Part shown: piece by piece, positions 1 through 12,882 of the stretch | Numbering within the stretch: the first letter of the stretch is position 1 | How the letters are laid out: every line of letters starts with the position of its first letter | DNA from: Chaunax sp. Z400 | Lineage: Eukaryota; Chordata; Actinopteri; Lophiiformes; Chaunacidae | Assembly: GCA_037577475.1 (NCBI GenBank) | Contig: CM075202.1 | Location: 9,568,501 to 9,632,500 of the forward strand | Length of the DNA stretch: 64,000 bases | Direction: 5' to 3' | Translations under genes and position numbers: made by a program | The notes under the pieces: generated by a model | Database searches by the model: none | Seen by the model: the letters and a program-made list of their open reading frames with translations, nothing else | What the model was told of the DNA's origin: nothing

Positions 1-3000
1 ACTTAGCAAGTGGTGCTCCTTAGGGACCTGGCCTTTACGCAAAGACCTGTCATTTTGGAAAGGGTACAGTATGGTAGATGATGCAATCATCCATACTCCA
101 CAAGACCCACTCCGTCTCCGGTGATTGTCTTTATCACAACACCAGATTTCTAGGCCAGTTCTTGTCCATTATTGACATTTAACATGAATCATGAATCATT
201 TTTTTGGGACCAAGAAGGTTACTCAGTCACTCTTAAGCACCATTTCCACTGCATAACACCGGCTCTACTCGACTCGACTCTACCCGCCTTTTTTGCGTTT
301 CCATTAGGTAAAAAGTACCTGGCACACATGGAATATCCTGCACAGCACAAGGGCCAAAGTTCACCTTAACACATTGACCTTTCCTTCTTTTCACACTCAG
401 ACTACAAGATGAGGTTGAGGTAAAGATAAAGGAGGCACTGTACAAGGAAATGCATGGTACCATAAGAGAGTAGCCATTACCTCATTCAGAATCGACTTGT
501 GTTAACTTAGTCTGCTCACAACCCATTTGAGAATTTTTTTTAAAAAATAAATTTCCCACAGGAAAGCCCCAGGGTGCCCAGTTAAGCTGTGGTCAGCCTG
601 GCGACTGGTTTCTGTTCTCCAAAATGTTCACAGGTTGACTCTCAGTCCAGCAAGTGTACTGAACTTTTCTTTAACAGGAACCCTTTAGTTTCTTTTTCGG
701 GGTTTTGGTTCCTTTTTTGTGACATGTTCTTGCAGTGCAAGACAATTTACAATTTACAAAAAACTTGTGCTTACATTTGGGTTTGTTTTTACTTGCACAA
801 TGTGTCTGCCAGCTCCTGAGGGGCCTCTCAGTCATCAAGTAATGGCTTTCGGTTGTGGTAAATAGTGAAGCTCTCCCTAATAAGAACTGATGATAGAGAC
901 TCTCTCGGAGATGACTATCGATGTGCCCACTTCCTGTCTGGTCTCTGCTGCATTGTTCCACTGCATCTTTGTGTTAGTTTTATGACTAGCATACACAAAG
1001 GGGGTTAAATAAACATCCCCCTTTAGGGAATGTGACCAAAGGATTACTGCTACCAAGCATGTTTCCTAGTGCCCCTATAGACAGCGAGAGTTTGGATGGC
1101 TCTCACTAGAATGCTGATTTGGTGATGCTTAAGTCTTACTGACGAAGTATTGCAAGTATTGAAAGAGCATGAGGAGTTAAGCATGAAATTCACCTTAACT
1201 GTCCAGAGAGCGATGGATTTTAGATCCATCCTTTAAACAATCCTATATTTTAGAATACAGCCTTGAAGACTAAATCCATTGATGCTTTGACTGAAATCCT
1301 TCAGTTGTTGGTCTCACTTTTGACTCCTGTCGAAACGCCTTTGACACAAAAATGCCTCAGTTGCTGTCACATTGATCTGCTAGCCTCAGGAATGCCCTGT
1401 GATGGTTTTCCAGCTCAGTGGCTTAACGGTTGGAGGTCAAGACTCTGAACAGACTTGTTTTGTTTTGCCGTGAGGTGAGGAACAGAGCGGTTAATAAGCT
1501 AATGCCTGGCTGAAGTGTCAAAGTGGCTCAGTTCAGCTGGGTTAAAACCACAGTGTAGAGGAAAGACAAACTCTGTCGTGAATTCTGCTGCTTATTTGTC
1601 CTTTCTACCTTCAGATGTGTGCCTCGAAATGCAGCAACTCCACATGCTCCAACTGCAGCCCTTGTTGCCATAAGATTACTTTCAAATAGTGTTGGCATAC
1701 CTCCTTTGTTGGGATAACCTTAGTGGAAACTAAGTGGTATATTTATGATGGTATTGTATGATACGGTTAGTCAGCATTGGGATTGTGACTCTGTCATTGG
1801 AATTTTTGTAATAACTTGGGTATTTGTCTTGAAGCACTGCAGGGCTTAGGAACACTCCACACTGCAGAAGCTCATATGCCAGAACTGCAAGTATGCACAT
1901 TCATAGACACAAACACACACACACACTCACCTCCTGGAAAGGAAATGGATAGAAGTGTTCCTGAGTGTGCTGATGGCTTTCTGTTTCTCGTAAATTAATG
2001 TAACCATGACGCAGCTCAGGGGTGGCATGGATGGCTCTGGTTTATCCTGCCCAGTGAGAACAGGTATTTTACGCTTTTGTGTGTGAGATTTAAAAAAATC
2101 ACAATGCATTCTTGTGTTAATGTGGTTGTGTGTGTTTGTGTGTATTCCTATGAGATCTTCCAAACGAGCCGGTTCTGCAGCCTTGCACCGAGCCATACAG
2201 GTCCCACCAGGCTTTGCAGTTGGTGCCTGTCTCTCCACACGTGCAGTCTTACCAAGCAACCTCATACTCCCTCAACCAGATTCACCCAACCATGCCAGTT
2301 GGTGTAACTCAAACTGTAAGCCAAGTTGTAGTTTTGCCGTGTATCCACCTACTTATGTCCTTGAGGTTGGCAGTAACTCCTATGTGGGAACTCTTCTTGG
2401 TTTTTGCAGTCATGCTTGGACAAAACTGCTGTTATTTTACACTTGTCTGTATTTCTATCATTTGTCCCTCATTAGCCGTCTTTTTCTGCTGCAGCAAAGC
2501 AGAATTCAACTATGATTTTGAGGTTAATAATGCAAAGTAATGTGGTGCAGGGAAATAGCTTTCAATGCCTTGGTGTTCATGTGTGTCTGTATATATGCAA
2601 GTGGTAAGGTTGAGTTGTTTCAGATGGAAGTTTCCATGTCTGCAGACATTGTGATCCTCATTAAGTACAGCTCTCCCCCATATGCTTCCTTTCTGTCTTC
2701 GCTCTCTTTTATTTTAACTCAATTCTGTCAGTCTTAAGCAATCTTAGTCTGGAATTTCCTTCACTCTTGCGTGTATATACACAAGAGTGAATTGTGCAGA
2801 AAAAAACCCCTGTGAACATCTAGAGGGAAAACACATGCACAATCACACGCATGCATGCCAATTCGGGGTAAGTAGGCCAGTATCTCCAGCTGATGCGGGT
2901 AAGTTCATGGAAAGGATAACATACCCCCTCCGGGATTGTCTTCTAAGATCTAAGCCTCTCACATATACAGAAACCCCTTCAAAAATGCATCAATTTGATA

Positions 3001-3948
3001 TTCTCTTTTAGGAACTGTGTCAGTTGCGCTGCCATCTTCTTCACCATTCTCTTTTGCCTCTTTGGTAGTGAGGCAGTCTGAGAGAAACCTTGGGAAGCTT
3101 TTACGTGAATTTTCTCTCTGCATCCTGTGCTGTGGCAACTTCATCTCGCAGACGTGCAAGTGCAAAGGCAAACAGGATGTAGGTTTTGTTTGTTTTTTGC
3201 TGATCATCTCCTCATATTGTCGACCTCTCACCCCTTCCTTCCATGTCAGAGAAGGCGCACACAACAGACAGAGAGTTAAGGAAAATGAGGAGGAGGATGA
3301 GGAACAGAGAGGTCCTTTGTGTCTCCTTTCTTTAGAGCTCTGTCTATGGAAGTGGAGCCGAGTCAGTGCTCCTTGGTTCGGGCATCTGTGTAGGTTTATG
3401 CCTGTGGTGACAATTATGTGGCTATGTCATGTCTTTTGTGTGTATACGTGTGAAAAATCAATCTGCCGCTACCTTTGTGAATCAAAGGATCCGTGGCAGT
3501 GTTTGCATGAGAGCACACACCTTGTTCCCCGTTCATGTAGGTTTTTGTAAGTATGCCCACAATATTCTGCATCATCAGTTGTTGAAACAGAACTGGCTGC
3601 CAAAGCTGTGCTTGTTTAAGGTATATGTGTGTTATTTCTTTGCCTCATGTAAGCTTTGCCTCTGGAAGAAAAATATATTCAGTTCCGCCCCAGATTTTCC
3701 CGATGCATAAGCTAGCAGTGTAAAGGCACCAAATCCTATACTTCTGTAGGTCTGATAGACAATGTTTATGTGACCTGAGACAGCTACCTGCTCTCTGACT
3801 TATGGGAATCACCATATTCCCTTGGATGTACAAATTGTTGCAGAGTAACTTCCGACAATACTTGATTTACTTTCCAAAGAAATCCCCAGACCCGTGCCTC
3901 GGTCCGCCTGATCACTGTAACAGACTAATGGATAAACAGGCAAATGGC

Positions 3949-4793
3949 CAGTGTTGGGCAAGCTACTTACAGTGTAGTGAGATATGCTGCAAGTTACTCT
4001 ACATTAGGGATGGGCCTTGGTTTTTGAATATTCAAATAGTCATTAAATTATAATATAAAAGGTAGTTGAATAGTATTTGAATAGTGCCGAGCGACTATCG
4101 AACAGTATTTTTGCTTGAAATGCCCACCCCTGCTCTGTATTAAATTAAGCTTCAAGACACTGAAGCTATTCTCAAAGCTCCAGAAACATTACAAAAGTAG
4201 TTTACAACATGTTTTCTACATTGATCCAACCTGAATTCAATTTGGAGCAGAAAGTTTTTTGTCATGTCTGTTTACATTATTTTATGCAGTCAGTATTTTT
4301 CCAGTGTCAGCATCACTCCTCTGGGCTGGAGGTCTACTCTGGAATCACAGCGATCTAGCATATAACTAGAAAGCATTCAGAGAGCGCAGACCTCCGCCAA
4401 GGCAGCTCAGTTTCCTCATGTTGCCATTTCACTCCAAAGCAAAACTACAGTCATTTTGTTGCAGACAGCCCCATCTTGTGGACCTTGTAATTATTACATT
4501 ACAACGGTACATGTGGTATAACTAATAAACTATAAAAAAAATTCCTGGATCCAGACAGTGATCCGGATCCCCACTAAAATCTAATCGATTGTTCCGTGGG
4601 CCACTACCAAACTCCCCTGAAAATTTCATCAAAATCCGTCGATAACATTTTGTGTTATCTTGTTAACAAACAAACTAACAAACCAACCAACCAACCAACT
4701 AACGCCGGCAAAACCATAACCTCCACACTATTAAGAAATGTAGTTAAACTAGTAACAATGCTTGACTTCTATTGCCACTACCACCCAACACTG
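3949..4793. mobile_element. non-autonomous hAT-type DNA transposon, about 845 bp
   Basis: The left end reads CAGTGTTGGGCAAG and the right end CCACCCAACACTG. The outer 10 bases are a perfect inverted repeat (CAGTGTTGGG / CCCAACACTG). The flanks CAAATGGC and CAAATTGG agree at 6 of 8 positions, as expected for a decayed 8-bp target duplication. There is no transposase frame. The right half carries an AACC-rich tract near 4676-4703 preceded by a block resembling a repeat common in fish genomes. A smaller element is nested at 4005-4132. Family placement is by termini and duplication length only. Confidence 0.65.
4005..4132. mobile_element. nested hAT-type MITE, 128 bp
   Basis: The ends TAGGGATGGGC and GCCCACCCCTG are imperfect inverted repeats. 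They are bordered by CTCTACAT and CTCTGTAT, an 8-bp target duplication with 6 of 8 matches. The element sits inside the larger element at 3949-4793, so it inserted later. Its right half resembles the segment at 46730-46799 in the ust intron. Confidence 0.65.
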
Positions 4794-5542
4794 CAAATTG
4801 GCTAGGAGGACTGCTAAAGTTAACAATAAAGATAAATCCAGCCTGTAGGTCTCACTAACATCATGACTGTGTGCCTCATGTTGATAACCATAATGATAAG
4901 TGTAGTGTTCAGGCTAATTTTGAGACGTTTATCCATCTCAGCACTAAAGGTCACCTGCTCATATGACCTGCAGGCTACAGACTCTTAAAGAGCTCTTAAA
5001 GAAGGTTATGTTACCTCCATGTTTTTTTTTTTTGTTTGTTTTTTTTAACTCTTAGTCTCTCTCTGACTCATGCTTAGAGGGTGGGGAAGGATTACACTCT
5101 CATGCTCAAAGCCCAGTCAAAGAGGAAAAAAGGTCAAACTACAGACCACTCTGATTAGGAAGCATGGCAGATCAAGTGTAGATAGATAGAATGATGCGCA
5201 TTTCTCAAAACAACTCATTTCCTATTCCTGCTCCACATGTGGGAAATTCCATATTCAATTTATATTTCTTTGTGGCAGCAAGTCATTTAATGGTTTTAAG
5301 AAGCAATCACCTTGCAGCCCCTCAGCCTTCTTCTACTGACCTAACCTACTTGGTATCCAAGAATACTAATTCCCCAGTAAGCAAGTTCAGTCCCATAGAG
5401 TATCTGAACAAGATTCATTGGGGGTTGTGTTATTAGCATCCATTTCAACTTATTTTTACACCCTACTTGAATAGATGGGATATACAAATCTTGCACAACA
5501 ATAGAAATGGTAAAATCAGCGTTTGCGTCATGAGATGTTTCC

Positions 5543-5550
5543 TATAAATA
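5543..5550 (+). promoter_or_regulatory. TATA-like box before candidate alternative first exon
   Basis: The motif TATAAATA lies 38 bases before the ATG at 5588, which leaves room for a very short 5' leader. It matters only if the exon at 5588-5719 is a real first exon; isolated TATA-like strings also occur by chance in AT-rich introns. Confidence 0.3.
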
Positions 5551-5587
5551 TGCTGTATTCTGTCAAATATTATGGGTCAGACAGGAA

Positions 5588-5719
5588 ATGAAACGGGAAC
5601 TTATCTTTGGTGATCTGTTCTCTTCTCATTGCGACCTGATGCATCTCAGCAACAGCATGAACCTGACACTTCCTCAATATATATGTCAAAAATGGCCCAA
5701 AGTTTACGAAAGCAACAAG
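5588..5719 (+). CDS. sash1: candidate alternative first coding exon of sash1
   Basis: An ATG opens 44 codons (start MKRELIFGDLFSS) that end exactly at AAG followed by a good donor, GTAAGC. The exon ends in phase 0 and the next canonical exon at 6957 begins in phase 0, so splicing keeps the frame. A TATA-like box precedes it. It would replace the usual N-terminus with a short one and give a product of 1184 residues. I recognise no domain and recall no annotated isoform with this start. Chance ATG plus GT donor combinations are common in introns, so this is a candidate only. Confidence 0.35.
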
Positions 5720-6956
5720 GTAAGCTATCCTTATCATTTACTAAAGAATCTTAGTCACCTCTTTTGTTGTCACATTGTCTTTATAGTCTGCTTACTAATA
5801 ATACTCTCAAGTGTGTCACATGTGGGCATCGCTATTTTCACAAATATTCCTCAAGTCACAATTTAAATGCTCTTGTTTTTCCTCTTGATGATATCCTAGC
5901 CAAATAGAAGCAAGTAGTAGTGGCTTGGATATCTTGAGGTATCCTCTAGCTCATGTCAGAAAGACTTGGAGAGTATAACGCCCCATATTTGTCTTTGCAA
6001 GGAGCAAGAAAATGAAAATTTACATTGTTGGCATGATGGTAACATCAAGGTTAATCTCTTGTACACATTTTGAAAATCTGTCCACTACCTTAAAGCAATC
6101 TGCTAACCCCATCTGTTTCGGTAGTGTATAATATTCCATGGACAGACTGTGCCTAGTAGTGGGCACAGTGTGTAAGTGTGTTTACAGGGGGCTCATTGGT
6201 CATTGACTTTAATAATAATAATAATTGGTAATGACATGCTGCATGATAAAATCTATCTTCCATACTTGTTGTGATTGTATAGCCCCTGTCTGGGTCTGTA
6301 GAAATATTTAGTTTGAGGCCGATCTGTATCTGCCAAAATGAGGATACCTGCTTTAGACATCTACAAGCTCCAGCCTCATGGAACAGTGAAACCAGCCTAG
6401 ACGAAGGACCGGAGAGCAATTCCATGTCCAAAATCTACATATCTGTTTTTTAAAATGAGCCAGTTTGCACAATTTCATTTAGCAAAATATGGTATGTTGT
6501 GTTATGTATAATGATTTCAGGCAAACCAGCTGGGGTTGCGTTGAGGGAGGCTGGAGCCAGTTGCGTAGGTGTTTTTATCTTTTCGGGCGACTACTCCACT
6601 GCCTAATGATATTCCTCAACAGTCAAAACAAGTATTGCAGGTTTGGGTGCCTGAAGCAAGACCTGACTTGTTGAGATGTCGATGGATGGGTTGTTGGTGT
6701 ACACACACGTGGTTGTGTTTGTTTCTACTGGTGTGCAGGTGTGTCTACATGAACCTGACCGAGGAGATCTTTCCCAGATGAGGGCATTGTTAAACATGCA
6801 ATTCACCATGTCTGTAGTCAACTGACCTTCCTTTTCCACATACAGATCTTGCTTTGCCTTTCTTATCCTATCAGTTCTATGCTAACAGTTTGTGTCTGTC
6901 TTACAGACAACACTGATGTTGGACTTTCTTTTTTCTTTCTCTCTTGCCATTTTTAG
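5720..6956 (+). other. sash1: sash1 intron
   Basis: Intron before exon 3, ending in a pyrimidine-rich tract and TTTTAG. It contains a short AAT-type run near 6211-6226. No other feature was recognised. Confidence 0.7.
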
Positions 6957-7007
6957 GAGAAGCAGGACCCGAGCAGCACGTCCCTACAGCTTCGTACGGA
7001 GATCCAG
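6957..7007 (+). CDS. sash1: sash1 exon 3
   Basis: The acceptor TTTTAG precedes 17 codons in phase 0 reading EKQDPSSTSLQLRTEIQ. This matches human SASH1 around its PTSLQLRSQIE segment. The donor is GTAGAC, weaker than consensus. It is the first canonical exon in the window and no start codon belongs to it. Upstream exons, or the candidate exon at 5588, must supply the start. Confidence 0.85.
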
Positions 7008-7111
7008 GTAGACAGAGGCATTATGCACACAGAACATTAAACTTTATGTTAAGCTTTTCAGTCTTACACACAAAGGCAGTCTAACACCTGTCTCCTTCTC
7101 TCTGTCCTCAG

Positions 7112-7161
7112 GAATCATTAGGCTTCAGCAGTGAGGTGTCCACCCCAGAAACAGACAGGAA
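7112..7161 (+). CDS. sash1: sash1 exon 4
   Basis: The acceptor CCTCAG is followed by ESLGFSSEVSTPETDR and two bases of a split Lys codon, then the donor GTACGT. It corresponds to the human ESLGFCSAVSTPEVER segment. The intron between exons 3 and 4 is only 104 bases. Confidence 0.88.
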
Positions 7162-10058
7162 GTACGTTTCATTTTTCACCACATTATGACTGTGATATTG
7201 GGCTGGAGCCAGTGTGGAACCATGAAATACGCTTGGGTTGAAATGTGTGTGTCTGTTGCATGTCAAAACAGCACGCAGCACAGCCTGTGTCTGTGTTGTA
7301 TTAAACTGTACATGACTGCACACAAATCCGTGGATCACACTTAGCCTTTCTGTCTGCATGTCTGCAGCTAAAAATGGAGAGGGGCAAAGGCAAAGGCATG
7401 CTCCTCCACATGCATCTCTCTCAGGCTGGGGAGTAGAGGTCATCTGTTCAGGTGGAAAACTCTTTATTGTTGAGCCTATGGTGTTTGAGTGAGCTGCAGA
7501 CCCAGCTTCAGATATGGCTGACCTTGATTATAGAAAATACGGATCTTTTCAAAAGTAAGAATTTTTGTTCTGTATAAAAACAACATTTTGTGATTTTTCA
7601 GTTTTATATGGGACAGTTACTTGACCTTGAGCAGTGACTTCCTGGAGTCTTTTCATTGTCATGTTACCACACTACTAGTAGCGACTACAAGAAGTCACTT
7701 TACCCAAGAAATACCAACCTAAGCTAATTGTTTGCTGGTGGTAGCTTCATATTTAGCATACATAGATAAAAGTGTTATAAAATCATCTAGCCCTCGGTAA
7801 GAACGTGCGTGTGTGTATTTCCTAAAATTACAAAGAAATCCTTTTAAGTTCCATCTCAAAACAGCAGCAGTTGTAATAATCACGCAGTTATAATGACGAA
7901 ATGAATCCCTTTAATGAACACTCAGGGTTTATTTTTTTTTAAAACAAGAAAAAGAAAATTAAATAACTTTGAGCAGAGAAGTTTTTAATCTCATCTCATG
8001 TCATGCTGCTAAACAAATGGCTTTTTACTAGATATTAGTGACTCCTGATGTCTCTATGTCTATCTAAAATATTTATTCATTGTTAGTCCAAACATTTTTT
8101 GTTATAGGCTAACATTTATTGTTTTATATCCCTGCCCATGGCAGAGGAATTTCCTGAGTTTATGTATGTCTGTGTATGAACTGTCTTCTTTATGTTCCTT
8201 TGTTTTATTTTCATTTTAATTCCACCATGTCCTTTGGCTATGAAGCCAAAGATGAATTTCAAAATGAAAGGACAATATTTCTTCTAATAAAAAGATGAGT
8301 GGGTATGCAGACATGGTCCTTTAAGCTTACGTCCCTGCTGCCCTTAAAGGGAAACCGCTGGCTGCTACCTTCTGCTGACCTGCTCAGTCCGGCAGCCATT
8401 CTCTGTTCTCTGGCCGTCCACGCTTCCTTCCTGGCTTTGTGTCCACTGGGGGAGGAGAGGGGGAGACAGAGAGGGTGATGGCCAAATGATTACAGCAAAG
8501 GAGCATGGACGAAAGAGCAGGATGGAACCACATATGGGTGGAGTTCCTTTTCACTGGTTCCTGTTGCACCAAGTGTGTGTGTTCATTTTTTCATGCCACT
8601 TCATTTTGTGTGTATTAAATTTGTCCCTCATGGCCTACAATGAGATCTCTATCAGGCCTATACACATTTAAAGCAACCCGGGTTGGTGGGCATAACACTT
8701 GTCAAACAGAATTATATTAAATACAGTCACACATTTGGCCCTTGTGTAGGCGCGGGGTTTGTTTGACCTCATTTAAGTGAGACCAGATGTCAAGAAATTA
8801 TTCAAATGTTTCCTCACAACGAGATGAAGAATGAAAATTTCTCATTACATGTAAAGGAGAGACTTTGTGGAGATGAGTGGGCTGATTGACCCAGTTCATT
8901 TTGATTCCCATTGGTTGGCCACCATCACCCCTGTATGACCCTGAGTGGAACTGACATACTCACATGACGGCCACATGCAGCAGAGGAATCACATACCATA
9001 GACATGATCTCTTCTCCCATGGCTGTATATGTTGAGCAGACAAACGCTGCCGGTGATGGGAACCAGATGCCAAATTTGGAATGACGTCTCTCTGCTGTCC
9101 GAAAGAGCCCTAACTGTGCTACTCTCTCTCCTCCTCCCGTCAGTCTGGTTTCCTTCTGCCTTCCATTCCTCTTATGGTTTCTCTCGCATCCCCTATCGCG
9201 TAAACACTAACACTATGTCACAACTCAAGTCTTCAGTCAATCTGTAATGAAACCGCTCCACATTCGCCACGCTCTCTACCTCTCTCTGTCCTCCCCTCTG
9301 TTCATTTCTCTTACTGCAAAGCCTCAAACTCCATATGATGCGCTTTGTACAATTTTATCAAATTAATCTGGTTCTAAAGTTATTACCCTCCAGGATGAAA
9401 TTTACCCGCCACACAAAGCTTCAGAAACCTTTTGTTGGAGTCCAAGCCCCTCTCCTCTCATTCACCCCGGCGCTGTTCTCTATTACATAGCCTATCGTTC
9501 ACTCTCTACTGTTGTGAATGGGTTTCAGGTGTAGTGATATATCATGTGCAGGCAGATTGATAGGCAGCCCCCCCTCACTCTTCACAACGCATTCCTCTCA
9601 GCTGCACAAGAGGTATGCATGCTCGTTCACACGCGCAACAACGGATACCCCCGTCATCACCTCCCTGCAGGACAATGGCGCCCGGAGGAGATTACCCAGC
9701 CTCCGTATCAGACCCCACCACTCCTCCGTGCGTCTCCTCATCACTTTGTTGGCAGGAGGTGGGCACAGCTCCCCATATTGGCTGGTATGCAAGTGCTGAT
9801 GACAGAGTGCACTCAGAAGCCTTAAGGGTTTAAGCTGGGGACTTCCTGTTTTGAAAGGGGATTGATTGGTGGGCATTGTTGCAGAGAGGAGGCGGCAAGC
9901 TTATCGGTAAATTTAACAGCAGAGGCAAGCAGACTGTTAGGGAAATAAGCATGTGCAGAGACATAAGATGCAAATTGTTGATTATTGGGTTTGATTGTAA
10001 ATTGAGGCTGTTGTGGTACTGAAAGCACAGCTTATGCTACGAATAATCAGATAGAAAT

Positions 10059-10086
10059 TATATATATATATATGTATATATATATG

Positions 10087-10170
<84 letters not shown>

Positions 10171-10172
10171 TA
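10059..10172. repeat. TA microsatellite with TATG interruptions
   Basis: About 114 bases of alternating TA are interrupted at intervals by TG, giving TATATG units. The array can fold on itself and is likely to vary in length between individuals. Confidence 0.9.
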
Positions 10173-11924
10173 AAATATAGGCATAAACCTCGGAAAGCTT
10201 TAGTACCTTGTCAGCATATTTACCGCTTGTAGCAGAGTGTTGCATCCCTCATGGAGCTGTTATTTATTTACTTCTTAGAGTGGGGTTCAGTAGAGTGCTT
10301 GTATGGAAGGACAAAAACGTGCATTTCATCTTGTATGATTTTCTTTTTTCCCGTAATATGATCTTCCACCTCCATATGGCCTCTGGCCTCATCCATGACC
10401 CCTGAAAGAGGTCATGCCTCCGCTCTTCCTGTGGACACTGCTTCTGTCACACAGGGTCGCAGCCTCTCATTGTCTCTACTAGAACACCGGGGACCACCTC
10501 GATCTCAGGTTGGGAGTCATAGGATTTAGGCTGAATGCAGTACAAACTGGCCGTAGGTAGGCAAAGTGGAGATGCACAGCTAAGTGCCGAAAGCTTAATT
10601 TGCTTTGCTGGACAGCAGCTTGGTCACACAGGATAGGAGCTGATTCATACTGTATTGTGTGCTACTGTAGCTACTCATACAGTCACCGCTTATTCATTTG
10701 CTCTTCTTTTCCTGAAGTTGACAGGCTGCTGGCTCTGTCTTTTTTTTTCTTCTCCTGTCATTCTCTGTCGAGTTTGTCTGTGTGTGTTTATGCATTAACC
10801 ACATATTTTCCAAGAAATGACTTGGGTTGCCTCTCAGCATTTGCTCTTCGCACTTTAAGCATGCCCACAGCCATATTCATACAGAGAAGTGAGCCTCGTG
10901 CTGTAACACACAGCAATCGCAGGCCATCATTTTGAAATGACAAATGCTTTACTTGACAGGGAAAGCACGCAGACATTTCATTTTCACACTTACAGTAACT
11001 TCAGAGGCGTCAGCCCATGTTTGTAACACTGCCTTCTTCACAATGCAGAGGTATCGCGATAAGAAACCTTCACCTATCCTGCAAAAGTTCAGCCAAAGGG
11101 AAGATCCTGTACTTAGCATGATGCAGAAAATACAAAGTTGGCTTATGCTAATGAGATAAAAAAGTGGTTAAATGTCTTCTACTCAATGAAGAGAGCGAAA
11201 TGGAAATAGAAAGGCATGGCAAAGATTTAAGGTTAAACCAATTAAGTTCCCTTGCCACACAATACTTGGACTGACACACTCTTTGAAAGGCATTCAAGCT
11301 CTTTTGAAGTGTGTTACCCCGTGGATGTGTGTGAGTGCATGCATGTGTGTGCAGCACGGGAGTTTAATTTATAGTGCATGGGAGGAGGGGGGTGGGGGCT
11401 GCTGCTGCTGCCACAAAAAAAGAGCCCATTGAGTCGCTTCTATTAGCATTAGCTTTGGCCCTAGCCTATCTGAGTGGGGGATGAACAGAGGGGCAAACCA
11501 TACAGGCTTCCATTCAATTAGCATCTCATTACGTTGCCATGGCAGCAGGGCTTTAAGCCGCGTGGAGATTTCCCATTGCACCAAGAGAGGTTTCGTGTCT
11601 GAACACACATATGAATGCATATGTGCCACTCATACACGCACACGGCCACTGGAGAGGGAAGTGGCCTGCTCACAGTGTTTCCATCCCGTCACATAGTTTC
11701 ACTTCGCTCCTCTGGCAGCCATATGTCGCTTTGCGTGGATCAGCAGCTGCACGTACATGTGCACCAAACATGAGGGGTGTGTCAATGTGTGAGCTGTGTG
11801 TCGAGAGATTTACTTCATAGCTCTCCAAGGTTCTCGACTGAACACATTTGCTGCTCTTATCTCTCTTTTTTTTCCTCTCTCTGTGATTTATTCCCTTTTA
11901 ATTGATAGAAAAAGAAAATCAGTC

Positions 11925-12018
11925 CCACACACACACACACACACACAACTCCCACATTCACACACACACACACACAACTCCCACATTCACACACACACAC
12001 ACACAAACACAAACACAC
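11925..12018. repeat. compound CA microsatellite with two identical spacers
   Basis: Three CA blocks are separated by two copies of the spacer AACTCCCACATTCAC, followed by an ACAAACACAAAC tail. The repeated spacer shows that the unit of CA block plus spacer has itself duplicated in tandem. Confidence 0.9.
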
Positions 12019-12841
12019 CTGTAGGGCGTTCTCCGCACACATAATACGGCCCGAAGCTTCACCCCCTCTTACTCAGACCAATTAGCTGGATCTCAAAACA
12101 AAGTCTCTCCCTCCATGAAGGTTTCAGCAGCCACTTTAAACACGAAGCCCTCGCTGCTTTTTTTTTTCTTTTTAAAAGAAAAATAAAGACACAAATGGAT
12201 TCCTACTGATGTGGTTTCTCATCTCCTCCACAACAAGGGAGAGTCATGTCGCTGAGCTTGCTAGAAAATTGAATGAGGCTGGTCATAGATGACTCTTTGA
12301 TTGGAAGCTGAGTGCAGTTCATTTTTTACAGGAAGCTTTGGAGTTGTTATTTTCTCCCCGTTAGGTCTGTTCATTTGGGAAGGTTTACAGACATGTCAGC
12401 ACTCAGTTATTTTCCATCTCTCCCTCTCTCATGCTCTCTTCCCCTCCTCTCTCCCACTCTTCCCTCGTGACAGTATTTTCTGCGGAGGGAAGTGGAAACA
12501 CAAACAGGCTGAGTCTGCCCTGTGGTTTCTCTCTCCTGTTTCTCTCGTCTTCCATTCCCTCTTCACTTTCACAAGGCTGCCCTCTTGTTTTCTTCATTTT
12601 GATTGCATTCCCTCCTGTCTGACCGCCTCTTCAACACTTTGTATTATCACCAACTTCCTCTCCTCTCCTCCTCCTTCTCCTTCTTCTCCCTCTCCCTTTT
12701 AAGCCTCAGGAGCCTGGCTTATTGTCACTTAAGTACCACCACTGCCCCCAACTGGTGAAAAGACAGAATTGCAGTCATTCTTGCCTTACTTAAAAAAAAA
12801 TCATATATATATTGTTTCTTTCTTTTCTCTATCCCCACCAG

Positions 12842-12882
12842 AATGCCCCTGCACAAATCCAGTTCTGAGGATGGATCTGGAG
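12842..12882 (+). CDS. sash1: sash1 exon 5
   Basis: Short 41-base exon after a pyrimidine-rich tract and CCACCAG, with consensus donor GTAAGT. It completes the split Lys codon and encodes MPLHKSSSEDGSG, matching human NPLHKSNSEDSSVG. The run of serines beside acidic residues is a plausible phosphorylation site by inspection only. Confidence 0.88.

Larger units (their letters stand above)
1..5587 (+). other. sash1: sash1 intron sequence upstream of the first visible exons
   Basis: No canonical sash1 coding exon was recognised here. The first two exons expected from the human gene (N-terminal acidic region and the coiled segment before exon 3) were looked for and not seen, so they should lie left of the window. 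The stretch holds a CA-rich patch near 1910-1930, a hAT-type element at 3949-4793 and a T-rich run near 5022-5046. Several open frames of 100-177 codons occur here, but none shows a recognisable domain. Confidence 0.7.
7162..12841 (+). other. sash1: sash1 intron with two large microsatellites
   Basis: Intron between exons 4 and 5, about 5.7 kb. It holds an AT/TATG microsatellite at 10059-10172, a compound CA array at 11925-12018 and a CT-rich tract near 12420-12710. The 133-codon open frame at 12301-12702 falls in that pyrimidine-rich DNA and has no recognisable domain. Confidence 0.75.

Noticed and set aside
1616..1680. Cys-rich short frame after a TTCAG acceptor-like site, considered as a metallothionein-like or sash1 exon
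   Set aside because: It is too short, has no matching donor and does not fit any sash1 segment.
3017..3550. Open frame of 177 codons in the sash1 intron, with an acceptor-like TTTTAG just before it and a GTAGGT donor-like site inside
   Set aside because: The translation is Cys/Ser-rich without a recognisable domain, has no ATG at its start, and the possible exon could not be tied to the sash1 reading frame by similarity.
9982..10245. 87-codon minus-strand frame rich in Ile/Tyr
   Set aside because: It is the translation of the TA microsatellite.
12301..12702. 133-codon open frame
   Set aside because: It coincides with a CT-rich tract; the composition explains its openness, and no similarity was recognised.
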